Part shown: piece after piece, positions 1 through 9,179 of the stretch
Numbering within the stretch: the stretch's first letter is position 1
Layout: each line of letters begins with the position of its first letter
Source of the DNA: Acidiphilium acidophilum
Lineage (GTDB): Bacteria > Pseudomonadota > Alphaproteobacteria > Acetobacterales > Acetobacteraceae
DNA: 64,000 nt
Direction of reading: 5' to 3'
Assembly: GCF_033842475.1 (NCBI RefSeq)
Contig: NZ_JAWXYB010000018.1
Location: 2,277,501 to 2,341,500 of the forward strand
The notes under the pieces: generated by a model
Databases searched by the model: none
Told to the model about the DNA's origin: nothing
The model's input: the letters and a program-made list of their open reading frames with translations, nothing else
Translations under genes and position numbers: made by a program

Positions 1-1569
1 TTCGTCGAGGACGATTGCGATCTGGTCATCAGCCGTGCTGCGGATCGGCCTGCCGAGGCGGGGCTTGTTCAGGTACGGCCCGATGAAGATGCGGCGGGCG
101 TGGTCGCGGATGTCCGTGTCCTCGATGGTGATGAGGCGGCTCCGGCGAGCTCCTTTGCCGATATACCTTCCGATGCCGATGTGCTGGCGATAATCCGCAA
201 GGCGCAGGAGAGCGTATCCGCGCCTCATGATGACCGGCCGGTGGCGGTTGGAGGCGGCGCGGTCGCGCCGGTCGCGGCGCAATCGCGTCCGGAGGCGCGG
301 GGGGGCACGGATGGACCGGCCTCCAGAAGCGATAGCGGCGCGGCGGTCGGGGCGACCATTCGGGTCGATCTCGACCGGGTGGATCGGCTGATCGACCTGG
401 TGGGCGAACTCGTGATCAACGAGGCGATGCTGTCGCAGCGCGTCATGGAAGCCGGTCTGGCGCGAGCCTCGGGGGTGGCGGCGGCGCTCGACGAGCTTGA
501 GCATCTGACCCGCGAGATTCAGGACAGCGTGATGGCGATCAGGGCGCAGCCGGTGCGGTCGGTTTTCCAGCGCATGCCCCGGCTGGTGCGCGAGGTGGCG
601 GCGATGACCGGCAAGCAGGTCCGGTTGCTGACCGACGGCGAGGGGACCGAGGTCGACAAGACCGTCATCGAGCGGATTGCCGATCCGTTGACCCATATGA
701 TCCGCAACGCGATCGATCATGGGCTGGAGCCGACCGAGGCGCGAGTTGCGGCCGGCAAACCGGAGGAGGGGGTGGTCAAGCTGACCGCCCTGCACCGGTC
801 CGGGCGGATCGTGATCGAGGTGGCGGATGATGGCGCGGGGATCGATCGCGAGCGGGTCAAGGCGAAGGCGATCGAGAAGGGGCTGATCGCGCCGGACGCC
901 CAGTTGAACGACGAGGAAACCGATAATCTCATCTTTCTGCCGGGTTTTTCCACCGCGAGCACCGTTTCGGACATCTCGGGCCGTGGGGTCGGCATGGATG
1001 TGGTGCGGCGCTCGGTCCAGTCGCTCGGCGGGCGGATTTCGATCGCGTCGCGGCCCGGCGCGGGTTCGACCTTCACGCTGAGCCTGCCGCTGACGCTGGC
1101 GGTGCTCGATGGCATGGTGGTCAGCGTGGCCGGTCATACGCTGATCGTTCCGCTCAGTGCGATTATCGAGACGTTGCAGCCGCAGGCGGCGACTGTTCAT
1201 ACGCTCGGGATGGATGCGCGGGTCGTCGCGATGCGCGGGCGTTACATTCCGCTGGTCGATGTCAGTGTCGCACTGGGCTATCGCGACGCGCCGCTCGATG
1301 CGGACAAGAGCGTGGCTCTGCTGGTCGAGGGCGAGGGCGGCGTCCGCGCGGTGCTGATCGTCGATGCGATTCAGGGCCAGCGGCAGGTCGTGATCAAAAG
1401 CCTCGAGGCGAATTACCGGGCGGTGCCCGGTATCGCCGCGGCGACCGTGATGGGCGATGGGCGCGTCGCGCTGATTCTCGATGTCGATGCGATCGTCTCC
1501 GTGACGAGAACCGAACGTCTCCGTGGTGACGGGCTGCGGGCCGAACCAACTCTTTCACAGGCAGGGTAA
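1..1569 (+). CDS. cheA: Chemotaxis histidine kinase CheA (5' end outside window)
   Basis: CheA autophosphorylates in response to chemoreceptors and passes phosphate to CheY and CheB. The frame is open from base 1 with no credible start, so the N-terminal Hpt and CheY-binding parts lie upstream. Visible parts in order: an Ala/Gly/Pro-rich linker; dimerisation helices (about 358-520, with VDRLIDLVGELVINEA); the ATPase domain with N box HMIRNAIDHGLEP (about 694-732), DDGAGID and GRGVGMDVV; and a C-terminal CheW-like coupling domain (about 1090-1530). The stop is TAA at 1567-1569, and cheW begins 3 nt later. It is the first visible gene of the che operon. Confidence 0.96.
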   Translation, partial: FVEDDCDLVISRAADRPAEAGLVQVRPDEDAAGVVADVRVLDGDEAAPASSFADIPSDADVLAIIRKAQESVSAPHDDRPVAVGGGAVAPVAAQSRPEARGGTDGPASRSDSGAAVGATIRVDLDRVDRLIDLVGELVINEAMLSQRVMEAGLARASGVAAALDELEHLTREIQDSVMAIRAQPVRSVFQRMPRLVREVAAMTGKQVRLLTDGEGTEVDKTVIERIADPLTHMIRNAIDHGLEPTEARVAAGKPEEGVVKLTALHRSGRIVIEVADDGAGIDRERVKAKAIEKGLIAPDAQLNDEETDNLIFLPGFSTASTVSDISGRGVGMDVVRRSVQSLGGRISIASRPGAGSTFTLSLPLTLAVLDGMVVSVAGHTLIVPLSAIIETLQPQAATVHTLGMDARVVAMRGRYIPLVDVSVALGYRDAPLDADKSVALLVEGEGGVRAVLIVDAIQGQRQVVIKSLEANYRAVPGIAAATVMGDGRVALILDVDAIVSVTRTERLRGDGLRAEPTLSQAG

Positions 1570-1572
1570 GTC

Positions 1573-2037
1573 ATGAATGAACCGCTCACAAACGGGGCCG
1601 AGGGACGCGAGCTGATTGCGTTTCGCGTGGGTCAGCAGGAGTTCTGCGTCAACATCATGGCGGTGCGGGAAATTCGCGGATGGACGGCGGCGACCGCCCT
1701 GCCCCAGGCGCCGCGCTATATCTGCGGCGTCATCAATCTGCGCGGTGCGGTGCTGCCGATCGTGGATTTCGCGGTGCGGCTCGGCCTGCCGGGATCGGCA
1801 CCGACCGCGCGGCATGTGATCATCGTGACCCAGATCCACAACCAGCAGGTCGGGCTGCTGGTCGATGCGGTTTCGGACATTCTGACGTTGAACGAGAGCG
1901 CGATCCAGCCGACGCCGGATGTCGCTTCCGATCTGGTCAAGGCGTTCGTGCGCGGGCTGCTGCCGGTGGACGGGCGCATGATCAGCGTGATATCGCTCGA
2001 TCATATCCTGCCGACCGAGGAGCGTCAGGCCGCATGA
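1573..2037 (+). CDS. cheW: Chemotaxis coupling protein CheW
   Basis: A 154-residue CheW domain that couples receptors to CheA in the cytoplasmic signalling array. The protein opens with [23 protein letters not shown], a pattern typical of CheW, and contains [17 protein letters not shown], the hallmark CheW core. Its length matches the usual 150-170 residues. The ATG at 1573 follows the cheA stop by 3 nt. Its TGA overlaps the cheR ATG as ATGA at 2034, so translation is probably coupled. Confidence 0.96.
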   Translation: MNEPLTNGAEGRELIAFRVGQQEFCVNIMAVREIRGWTAATALPQAPRYICGVINLRGAVLPIVDFAVRLGLPGSAPTARHVIIVTQIHNQQVGLLVDAVSDILTLNESAIQPTPDVASDLVKAFVRGLLPVDGRMISVISLDHILPTEERQAA

Positions 2038-2927
2038 GCCCGACCCTCAGCCAGGCCCGGGCCCGCAGCCTGATCGACGGGGGCGAGTATTGTCTGACCG
2101 CCGAGGATTTTCGGCGGATTTCGGCCATGATCCATGCCGATGCCGGTATTTCGATGCCCGCTCACAAGGCGACGCTGGTGTATTCGCGGCTCGCCAAGCG
2201 ATTGCGGATTCTGGGGCTGAAGGATTTCTCGGAATATTGCGCGCTCGTCGCGAGTGCCGAGGGGAGTGGCGAGCGGCAGGAAATGCTGGCGGCGCTGACC
2301 ACGAATGTGACGCGGTTCTATCGCGAACCGCATCATTTCGAGCATTTGCGGACGCAGATCCTGCCGCCGTTGATCGCGAGCGCCCGCAAGGGCGGTCGGG
2401 TCCGGTTATGGTCGGCGGCGTGTTCGAGCGGGCAGGAACCCTACTCGATCGCGCTGACCGTGCTTTCGCTGCTGCCGGATGCGGCGCAGCGCGACATTCG
2501 CATTCTGGCCACCGACATCGACCCCAACATGATCGCGATCGGCAAGAGCGGTCTGTACGATCGGAGCGCGATCGAACCGGTTCCGTCCGATCTGCGCCAG
2601 CGCTGGTTCGCTCCGGTCGAGGGCGATCGCGGCATGGTGCGGATTGCGGATCAGGCGCGGGCGCTCGTGGAGTTTCGCCGGCTCAACCTGATTGGCGAGT
2701 GGCCGATGCGGGGGACGTTCCAGGCGATTTTCTGCCGCAATGTCGCGATCTATTTCGACGATCCGACGCAGGGGAAGATCTGGTCGCGCATGGTGACGCT
2801 GCTGGACCCGGCGGGCGCGCTGTATATCGGCCATTCAGAGCGCGTGAGCGGTCCTGCCGAGCGGAAGCTGCGGAGCGACGGCATCACGACCTACCGGCTA
2901 CGGGGCGAGACGGAGGCGGGCCGATGA
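2034..2927 (+). CDS. cheR: Chemoreceptor glutamate methyltransferase CheR
   Basis: A SAM-dependent methyltransferase of 297 residues that methylates receptor glutamates for adaptation. An N-terminal CheR helical domain (about 15-75) is followed by the [15 protein letters not shown] signature and the SAM-binding segment [27 protein letters not shown] and YIGHSER follow, as in family members. The frame stays open far upstream, but the ATG at 2034 overlaps the cheW stop (ATGA) and gives the normal CheR N-terminus, so that start was chosen. The stop overlaps the cheB ATG. Confidence 0.96.
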   Translation: MSPTLSQARARSLIDGGEYCLTAEDFRRISAMIHADAGISMPAHKATLVYSRLAKRLRILGLKDFSEYCALVASAEGSGERQEMLAALTTNVTRFYREPHHFEHLRTQILPPLIASARKGGRVRLWSAACSSGQEPYSIALTVLSLLPDAAQRDIRILATDIDPNMIAIGKSGLYDRSAIEPVPSDLRQRWFAPVEGDRGMVRIADQARALVEFRRLNLIGEWPMRGTFQAIFCRNVAIYFDDPTQGKIWSRMVTLLDPAGALYIGHSERVSGPAERKLRSDGITTYRLRGETEAGR

Positions 2928-3961
2928 GCGTGCGCGTGCTGGTGGTCGATGATTCCGCGACCATGCGGGAGCTGATTTCCGCAGTTCTGCGCCGTGATCC
3001 CGAGATCGAGGTGGTCGGCCACGCCGCCGATCCGCTGGAGGCGCGAACCGCGATCAAGCAACTCAATCCCGATGTGATCACCCTCGACGTCGAGATGCCG
3101 AACATGAACGGTCTCGATTTTCTCGAAAAGATCATGCGGTTGCGTCCAACGCCGGTCATCATGGTCTCGACCCTGACCCAGGCCGGAGCGGCCGCGACGT
3201 TGCGGGCGCTCGAATGCGGGGCGATCGATTGCGTCGCGAAACCATCCAATGGCGATTACCACGATTTCGACCAGCTGCCGGAGAAGGTCAGGGCCGCCGC
3301 GAAATCACGTCTGCAGCCGCGCAGCCTGGCACCCAGCGAACCGGTGAAACGCGGGTGCACCGAACGGTTCGCATCCGATGGGCGGATCGTCGCGATCGGG
3401 TCGTCCACCGGCGGGGTGGAGGCGTTGATCGCGGTGCTGTCGCGGTTTCCGGCGAATTGTCCGCCGGTTTTGATCGCGCAGCATATGCCGGCGACCTTCA
3501 CCAGAAGTTTTGCCGAGCGGCTCAACCGGCTGTGCGCGCCCGAGGTGACGGAGGCGGAAGACGGGATGCCGGTATTGCCGGGGCATGTCTATCTGGCACC
3601 GGGCAGTGCGCATCTGGAGATCGCGCATCCGGGCAAGCCACGCTGCCGGTTGCATGAGGGCGAGCGGGTCAGCGGGCATCGGCCTTCGGTCGATGTGTTG
3701 TTCGGCTCGGTGGCGCGGGCGGCGGGCGCGCGATCGCTCGGGGTGATCCTAACCGGGATGGGGCGGGACGGGGCGCAGGGATTGCTGGACATGCGCCGCG
3801 CGGGTGCGGAGACGATCGGGCAGGATGAGGCCAGTTGTATCGTCTATGGCATGCCGAAAGTGGCGTTCGAGATTGGTGCGGTCGCCCGGCAACTGCCGCT
3901 CGGAAAATTGGCCGATCACATTCTTCGCCGCACCAACCTTCATAACAGGGAGAGAGTGTGA
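2924..3961 (+). CDS. cheB: Protein-glutamate methylesterase/deamidase CheB
   Basis: CheB removes methyl groups from receptors when phosphorylated by CheA. The 345-residue protein has an N-terminal receiver ([11 protein letters not shown], phosphoacceptor Asp in [11 protein letters not shown], Lys in VAKPS) and a C-terminal esterase domain. The esterase triad is visible as Ser in AIGSSTGG (about 160), His in AQHMP (about 187) and Asp in TGMGRDGA (about 281). The start overlaps the cheR stop as ATGA at 2924. The TGA at 3959-3961 shares one base with the next ATG. Confidence 0.97.
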   Translation: MSVRVLVVDDSATMRELISAVLRRDPEIEVVGHAADPLEARTAIKQLNPDVITLDVEMPNMNGLDFLEKIMRLRPTPVIMVSTLTQAGAAATLRALECGAIDCVAKPSNGDYHDFDQLPEKVRAAAKSRLQPRSLAPSEPVKRGCTERFASDGRIVAIGSSTGGVEALIAVLSRFPANCPPVLIAQHMPATFTRSFAERLNRLCAPEVTEAEDGMPVLPGHVYLAPGSAHLEIAHPGKPRCRLHEGERVSGHRPSVDVLFGSVARAAGARSLGVILTGMGRDGAQGLLDMRRAGAETIGQDEASCIVYGMPKVAFEIGAVARQLPLGKLADHILRRTNLHNRERV

Positions 3962-4356
3962 TGCCGCAGGCGAGCACCCTGACGATTCTGGTCGTCGATG
4001 ATCAGCAGACCATTCGCAGCCTTGCCAGGATGGCGCTGGAGCAGTTGAAGATCGGCGAAATACTCGAAGCCTCCGATGGCGAGGAGGCGCTCAAGGTGAT
4101 TTTGACCCGCAAGACACCGATCCATCTGATCATTTCCGATTACAACATGCCCAATCTGAACGGGTTGAGCCTGTTGCGGGCCGTGCGCGCCCATCCGCCG
4201 ATCAGCAAGACCGCGTTCATCATGCTGACCGGCCGGGCCGACAAGCAGATGGTGCTGACCGCGGTGGAGCATGGCGTCAACAACTATCTGGTCAAGCCGT
4301 TCACGCCGGAGTCGATGCGCGAGAAGATCGAGGCGGTGATCGGTGCGTTGAAATGA
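3961..4356 (+). CDS. cheY: CheY-like response regulator
   Basis: A single receiver domain of 131 residues that carries the chemotaxis signal to the flagellar switch. It has the acidic pair in VVDDQQT, phosphoacceptor Asp in ISDYNMPN, Thr in MLTGRAD and Lys in LVKPF. A GTG three bases upstream (3958) is in frame, but the ATG at 3961 overlaps the cheB stop (TGATG) and follows an AGGGAGAGAG ribosome site. Its TGA overlaps the cheD ATG. No output domain is present. Confidence 0.94.
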   Translation: MPQASTLTILVVDDQQTIRSLARMALEQLKIGEILEASDGEEALKVILTRKTPIHLIISDYNMPNLNGLSLLRAVRAHPPISKTAFIMLTGRADKQMVLTAVEHGVNNYLVKPFTPESMREKIEAVIGALK

Positions 4357-4931
4357 GGCCAGCGACGGCGCCGGAGGTCATTTTCGAACGCAGGATCAAC
4401 ATCGTGCAGGGCGAGCAGCAGGTGTCGAGCGACCCGGCTGTGGTGCTGACGACCATTCTCGGCTCGTGCATCGCGGCCTGCCTGTGGGATCGGGAGGCGG
4501 GGATCGGCGGGATGAACCATTTTCTGCTGCCGGGCGATCGGGCCGATCCGGGTCGGGGGGCGGTGCATGGCGATGCCATGCGCTACGGGGCCTATTCGAT
4601 GGAGCTGCTGGTCAACGGGCTGCTCAGGCAGGGGGCGCAACGCCGCCGCCTGCAGGCGAAATTGTTCGGCGGATCGTGCATGATGGCCGGATTGACCGAT
4701 GTCGGCAGGTTGAACGCGACATTCGCGGAGCGGTTTCTGCAGGCGGAGGGAATCGTGATCGTGGGGGGCAGCCTGCGCGGCAATCAGGGGCGGCGGGTGC
4801 AGTTCTGGCCGGTGTCCGGGCGGGCGCGACAGACCTTGCTGAGCCGTGGCGATGATACGGTGTCGCGGGCCGAGGCCAATCGCGCTCCGCCGCCATCGTT
4901 CGCCACGGTCGGGACGGTGGAGCTGTTTTGA
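4353..4931 (+). CDS. cheD: Chemoreceptor glutamine deamidase CheD
   Basis: CheD deamidates receptor glutamines to make them methylatable. The 192-residue protein carries the family catalytic Cys in TTILGSCIAACL (Cys about 39) and His in GGMNHFLLPG (about 56). Later come YGAYSMELLVN and KLFGG, also usual for CheD. The start overlaps the cheY stop (ATGA at 4353). The C-terminal tail beyond about residue 165 is low in recognisable motifs. Confidence 0.95.
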   Translation: MRPATAPEVIFERRINIVQGEQQVSSDPAVVLTTILGSCIAACLWDREAGIGGMNHFLLPGDRADPGRGAVHGDAMRYGAYSMELLVNGLLRQGAQRRRLQAKLFGGSCMMAGLTDVGRLNATFAERFLQAEGIVIVGGSLRGNQGRRVQFWPVSGRARQTLLSRGDDTVSRAEANRAPPPSFATVGTVELF

Positions 4932-5278
4932 GCCAGTCACAGGTATCAATCGGCGAGCTGTTGATGAATGTCGAAGCCGAGCTGGTCGAACTCGGGCGTC
5001 TCGCGGAGCAGTTCCAGACGGTTCTGGGGCCGGCGATGCTGCGGGCGGCGGATGATTTCGCGTGTCATCATGAGGCGCAGATGATCGATCTGATCACGCA
5101 GCGGCTCTATGGGCTGAGCGATTTCATGCGGGCGTTGCGCCCCTCGGTGCCGGAGGCATGGGCGATCGACCCCGATGCGGCGGCGCGGGTGGTCACGCTC
5201 GGGGATATGGCGTGCCGGTTGCGCGGTGTGCCGCAACAAATATCCAGCCATCCGGCTGGTGAATTCGAGGCGTTTTGA
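4928..5278 (+). CDS. Small unknown protein at the end of the che operon
   Basis: I do not recognise this family. The TTG at 4928 overlaps the cheD TGA (4929-4931) and gives 116 residues; an in-frame ATG at 4964 would give 104. The protein looks soluble and helical, with an acidic N-terminal segment (NVEAELVELGRLAEQFQTVL), a central HHEAQMIDLITQRLYGLSDF segment and no membrane span. Its coupled position suggests a chemotaxis accessory role such as a phosphatase or adaptor, but no CheZ or CheC motif is visible. Confidence 0.75.
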   Translation: MSQSQVSIGELLMNVEAELVELGRLAEQFQTVLGPAMLRAADDFACHHEAQMIDLITQRLYGLSDFMRALRPSVPEAWAIDPDAAARVVTLGDMACRLRGVPQQISSHPAGEFEAF

Positions 5279-5330
5279 CGCAGGGCTCGCGCGGGCCTCA
5301 CCGGAGGGGTTGATTGTGCCGCGCCCTCGC

Positions 5331-5374
5331 GCGGCGCCAAGGCGGCGCCAAGGCGGCGATCGGGCGGCGATCCG
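5331..5374. repeat. Four tandem 11-bp repeats
   Basis: Four consecutive 11-mers, GCGGCGCCAAG twice, then GCGGCGATCGG and GCGGCGATCCG, lie in the 187-bp gap between the che operon and the next gene. The period is close to one helical turn. The stretch encodes no obvious peptide. It could be slipped-strand DNA or a protein-binding array. Confidence 0.6.
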
Positions 5375-5465
5375 GCGGCCAGACTGCTCCGGAGGGAGCC
5401 GGTCCCCGGTTGCGGATGTTCGGTGAGGTGGGCAGCCTGCCGTTGCCGGACTAAAAGGGATCGGC

Positions 5466-6974
5466 ATGACGAGGGATACCATCATGATCGGGCTGGGGTT
5501 CGCCGGTCTCGCTGTGCTGGCGGCCGCCGCCGCGCTGGCGTGGGCCGCGCAGGCGGTGGTGCGCGCGCTGGTGCCGATTCTGGTGCCGATTCTGGCCGGG
5601 TTTCGCGCGCCGGTCCGCCTGGTGCCGCGCCGCCTGCACCCGCTGCTCGACCCTGCACGCGCCGAACTGCCCGGTATCGCCACGCTCGGCGTGCTGCTGA
5701 TCGCGAGCCTGTGGCTGCTGTTCGGCGTGATGCAGGATCTGATCGCGGGCGATCCGCTGGTCCACGCCGATCATGCGGTGCTGCACCTGTTGCTCTCGCT
5801 CCGGGTCGGCTGGGCGGTGCGGCTGGCGGTGGGGTGGAGCGCTCTCGGAAGTGGTGCCGTGGTGGTGGCGCTCGAAATTGGCATCGTGCTCTGGCTCGAT
5901 CGCCAGCGCGCCTGGCGCGCCATGGCCTATGCGATCACCGCGGCGATCGGGGCGATCCTGTTCACCGCCGGGCTCGATGTCGCGCTGGACCGGCCCGCGC
6001 CGTTCCTGCGCCCGACCGGGCTGAGCCTGCTGCCGTTTCCCGGCACCCATCTTGCGGTGCTCACCGCCCTGCTCGGCTTCATGGGCGTGGTGATCTGCCG
6101 CACGATCGGCGCGGTGGGGCGGATCGCGGTGGTAGCCGCCATGCTGGTGTTTCTCACGGGACTGCTCGCGGCGCGGCTTTATCTCGGCGCCGATTATCTC
6201 TCGACCGCTCTGGAGACCGTCGCCTTCGGGGCCGCCTGGGCGGCGCTGCTCGGGTTTGCCTATCTGGTCCACCCCGCCGAGGCGGTTCGCCCGGCGGGGC
6301 TGGGTGTCGCGATCCTGCTCCTGATCCTCGGGGTCGGCGGCGTGTCGGGTGCCTTGGATCAGCGGGCCGCGCTGCGCGATGCGACGCTGGCGCACGGCAG
6401 CCTGATCATGTCGCGCAGCATTTGGCTGCACGGCGGCTGGGCGCGCCTGCCGCGCCGGTCGCTCTCGCTGCTCGGTGATTACAGCCGCCCCTTCCCGGTG
6501 CAGTTTCTCGGTGCGCCGCGCGTGCTGCGGCGTGATCTGACGGACCATGGCTGGCATCCGCCGCCGCCATGGAATGCCGCGACGCTGCTGCGCTTTTTCG
6601 GCATCGGCACGCCACCCGGCGCGCTGCCGGTGATGCCCCGCTTCGATGACGGGCGGCTGCCCGCGCTGGTCCTGATCCGTACCGGCGGCACCCTGCCGGC
6701 CAACCGGCGGCTGGTGTTCCGCCTGTGGCGCTCGCCCGTTCTGGTGCCGTCGCGCACGGGCGGATTTGCCCGTATCTGGCTCGGCGCGGTTTCGCTCGAA
6801 CGCATCGGCCATCCCGGATCGATCATGGCGCTGCCGCAGGAGGTCCGAAGCCATGGCGAGGCCCGGCATTGCCTGATCCGCGCGCTCGGCGCGCCGATCA
6901 CGGTCGCTCGCGCCGATGGCCACACCCCGCTCCGCCTCGCTTTCGTGACACCGTCCCGGACAGATGCGCCATGA
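5466..6974 (+). CDS. PAP2-like membrane protein with LssY-type C-terminal domain
   Basis: A 502-residue polytopic membrane protein. The first about 310 residues hold several membrane spans and a degenerate type-2 phosphatidic acid phosphatase core: DVALDRP, PGTH in place of PSGH, and ARLYLGADYLS, where the usual catalytic His of the third motif is Asp. The C-terminal part (about 320-480, with LPVMPRFDDGR) resembles the LssY C-terminal domain. RBS AAGGGAT precedes the ATG at 5466. The stop overlaps the ATG of the response regulator (ATGA at 6971), so it belongs to the metal-response operon. Phosphatase activity is doubtful given the substitution. Confidence 0.8.
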   Translation: MTRDTIMIGLGFAGLAVLAAAAALAWAAQAVVRALVPILVPILAGFRAPVRLVPRRLHPLLDPARAELPGIATLGVLLIASLWLLFGVMQDLIAGDPLVHADHAVLHLLLSLRVGWAVRLAVGWSALGSGAVVVALEIGIVLWLDRQRAWRAMAYAITAAIGAILFTAGLDVALDRPAPFLRPTGLSLLPFPGTHLAVLTALLGFMGVVICRTIGAVGRIAVVAAMLVFLTGLLAARLYLGADYLSTALETVAFGAAWAALLGFAYLVHPAEAVRPAGLGVAILLLILGVGGVSGALDQRAALRDATLAHGSLIMSRSIWLHGGWARLPRRSLSLLGDYSRPFPVQFLGAPRVLRRDLTDHGWHPPPPWNAATLLRFFGIGTPPGALPVMPRFDDGRLPALVLIRTGGTLPANRRLVFRLWRSPVLVPSRTGGFARIWLGAVSLERIGHPGSIMALPQEVRSHGEARHCLIRALGAPITVARADGHTPLRLAFVTPSRTDAP

Positions 6975-7651
6975 AGCTCCTGATCGTCGAGGACGAACCC
7001 AAGACCGCCGGGTTCCTGAAAAAAGGGCTGGAGGAAAACGGCTTCAGCGCCGATATCGCGACCGATGGGGCGATTGCGGGCTCGCTGATCCGCCACGGCG
7101 GCTATGATCTGGTCATTCTCGATGCGATGCTGCCCGGCATCGATGGCTGGACCCTTCTGAAAGAGATGCGCCAGCGCCGCGACCAGACGCCCGTGCTGTT
7201 CCTCACCGCGCGCGATGCGGTGGCCGACCGGGTGCAGGGGCTCGAACTCGGCGCGGATGATTATCTGGTCAAGCCGTTCGCATTTTCTGAACTGCTCGCG
7301 CGCATCCGCACCATTTTGCGCCGGGGGCCGCAGCGTCAGTCCGCGACGTTGCAAGTCGCCGATCTGGTGATCGATGTGCAGCGCCACCGCGCGCTGCGGG
7401 CGGGGCGCCTGCTCGATCTGACGCCGAAGGAGTTTCTGCTGCTCGCCCTGCTCGCCCGCCGCGCCGGGGATGTGATCACCCGCACCCTGATCGCCGAACA
7501 GGTCTGGGACATCAATTTCGACAGCGGGGCCAATGTGGTCGATGTCCACATGCACCGCCTGCGCGCCAAGGTGGACGACCCGTTCGCCGCCCGGCTGATC
7601 CACACCGTGCGCGGCATCGGCTATGTGCTTGAGGATCGCTCCGGTGCCTGA
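6971..7651 (+). CDS. OmpR/CusR-type response regulator
   Basis: A 226-residue DNA-binding response regulator. The receiver has acidic VEDEPKTAGFLKKGL at the start, phosphoacceptor Asp in ILDAMLPGIDGW, Thr in FLTARDAV and Lys in LVKPFAF. The C-terminal winged helix follows (LTPKEFLLLALL; NVVDVHMHRLRAKVD; HTVRGIGYVLE). The LLIVEDEPKTAGFLKKGL type of opening is typical of CusR/CopR-like metal regulators. The ATG at 6971 overlaps the preceding stop. It probably controls the downstream efflux genes. Confidence 0.93.
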   Translation: MKLLIVEDEPKTAGFLKKGLEENGFSADIATDGAIAGSLIRHGGYDLVILDAMLPGIDGWTLLKEMRQRRDQTPVLFLTARDAVADRVQGLELGADDYLVKPFAFSELLARIRTILRRGPQRQSATLQVADLVIDVQRHRALRAGRLLDLTPKEFLLLALLARRAGDVITRTLIAEQVWDINFDSGANVVDVHMHRLRAKVDDPFAARLIHTVRGIGYVLEDRSGA

Positions 7652-9101
7652 TCAGGGCGGATCAGCCGCAGCGCGCGCGGTGCGGCCGATCCCGCCGCCC
7701 ACGACCGGCTCGATCGTGATCCGCATGACCGCGTGGTATGCCGGGACCAGTTTCCTGCTCATCCTGATCGCGGCCAGCGTGCTGTACGGCACCGTCGCTG
7801 GCAATCTGCGCGCGGAGGATCGCCGCATCCTGATCGATACCGCTTCCAATCTGCGGCTGCTGGCGACCGCCGTGCCGGTGCCCGATCAGTCGGCCCGTCC
7901 GCCGGTCTCGCCCGGTGCGGGGTTCATCGGGTTCCGGCTGATTGCACCCGATGGCCGGATCGAGCGCGCAACCCCCGGCATGGACCGCGACGTGCCACTG
8001 ACCGATTTCGCCGCACTGCTCGCGCTCCGCCCCGGCGCGCGCGCGTTCACCACCGTGCAGGACCGGCACGGCGCGCCGTTCGACCTGCTGAGCGAGCGTT
8101 TCAAAGTGGATGGCACCGATACCATCGTACAGGTCGCGATCGACCGCGCGCGCGATCAGCGGGTGCTGATCAAGGACCGGGAGCGGTTGCTGTTCATGCT
8201 GATCCTGTCGCTCGGCCTGTGCGCGGCGATCGGCTATGCGATTGCGCGCGGCGGTATCCGCCCGGTCGAGCGCATCGCGGCGGCGGCGGGCAGCATCCGC
8301 GCCACCACCCTGCACGAGCGGCTCGATACTGCTGGCCTGCCCGGCGAACTGCAATCGCTGGCCGCGACGTTCAACGACATGCTGGACCGGCTGGAAGCCT
8401 CCTTCGCGCAGGTCACGCAGTTTTCGGCGGATGTCGCGCATGAGTTGCGCACCCCGGTCAATAATCTGCGGGGCGAGCTGGAAGTCGCGCTCGGGCGGGT
8501 TCGCTCCGCGCCGGATTATCGCGACGTGCTGGGCTCGGCCCTTGAGGAATGCGGGCGGATCAACCGGGTGATCGACAGCCTGCTGTTTCTCGCGCGCGCC
8601 GAGGCCGCCGGGGCCGCGCCGCGGCGCGAGGCGCTCGATATCGCCGCCGAACTCGCCGCGATCCTGGAGTTCTACGAACCGGCGGCGCTCGAAGCCGGCC
8701 TCGATCTCGGGCTCAGCGCCACTGCGAGGCCGGTCGTGCCGTGCGATCGCACCCTGTTCCAGCAGGCGGTCGGCAATCTGGTCGCCAATGCGATCGCCCA
8801 TACCGGCCGGGGCGGGAGTGTGACGGTCGGCCTCGTCGCGGATGCGGCGACCGCTTCCGTGCCGATGGTCCGGATCGACGTGGCCGACACCGGCAGCGGC
8901 ATCGCCCCCGCGCACCTGCCGCACGTGTTCGACCGGTTCTATCGCGCCGATCCGGCACGTTCGAGCCTCGGCGGCAATTTCGGCCTCGGACTTGCGGTGG
9001 TCCGCAGCATCGCGACGCTCCATGGCGGGACGGTCGCGATCGACAGCACACCCGGCATCGGCACCGTGGTCAGTCTGCGCCTGCCGCTGCAGCCTGCCTG
9101 A
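7644..9101 (+). CDS. Sensor histidine kinase of the CusS/CopS type
   Basis: Membrane sensor partner of the preceding regulator, about 485 residues. A first membrane span (WYAGTSFLLILIAASVLYG), a periplasmic sensor region, a second span near residue 185, a HAMP domain, the phospho-acceptor box FSADVAHELRTPVNN, and a C-terminal ATPase with N box QQAVGNLVANAIAHT, DTGSGI and GLGLAVVRSIA. GTG at 7644 was chosen because GAGG lies 9 nt upstream and it overlaps the regulator stop; an in-frame ATG at 7623 would add 7 residues. No metal-binding motif stands out in the sensor region. Confidence 0.92.
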   Translation: MPDQGGSAAARAVRPIPPPTTGSIVIRMTAWYAGTSFLLILIAASVLYGTVAGNLRAEDRRILIDTASNLRLLATAVPVPDQSARPPVSPGAGFIGFRLIAPDGRIERATPGMDRDVPLTDFAALLALRPGARAFTTVQDRHGAPFDLLSERFKVDGTDTIVQVAIDRARDQRVLIKDRERLLFMLILSLGLCAAIGYAIARGGIRPVERIAAAAGSIRATTLHERLDTAGLPGELQSLAATFNDMLDRLEASFAQVTQFSADVAHELRTPVNNLRGELEVALGRVRSAPDYRDVLGSALEECGRINRVIDSLLFLARAEAAGAAPRREALDIAAELAAILEFYEPAALEAGLDLGLSATARPVVPCDRTLFQQAVGNLVANAIAHTGRGGSVTVGLVADAATASVPMVRIDVADTGSGIAPAHLPHVFDRFYRADPARSSLGGNFGLGLAVVRSIATLHGGTVAIDSTPGIGTVVSLRLPLQPA

Positions 9102-9115
9102 ACACATTTTCGTTT

Positions 9116-9131
9116 CTGACGATTCCGTCAG
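9116..9131. promoter_or_regulatory. Candidate response-regulator operator upstream of efflux genes
   Basis: CTGACG-ATTC-CGTCAG is a perfect 6-bp inverted repeat with a 4-bp spacer. It lies 49-64 bp before the outer-membrane efflux gene and after the kinase stop. TGAC...GTCA half-sites resemble CusR/CopR boxes in general form. A role as promoter element for the RND operon is inferred. Confidence 0.4.
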
Positions 9132-9179
9132 GTTCAGGTTCACGAAACGTCAGATAGCGCTGGTATCGGCTCATCCGAG

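Noticed and set aside
5279-5465. Riboswitch upstream of the PAP2-like gene
   Set aside because: Some GC hairpins are present, but no recognisable cobalamin, TPP or metal-riboswitch core motif could be aligned.
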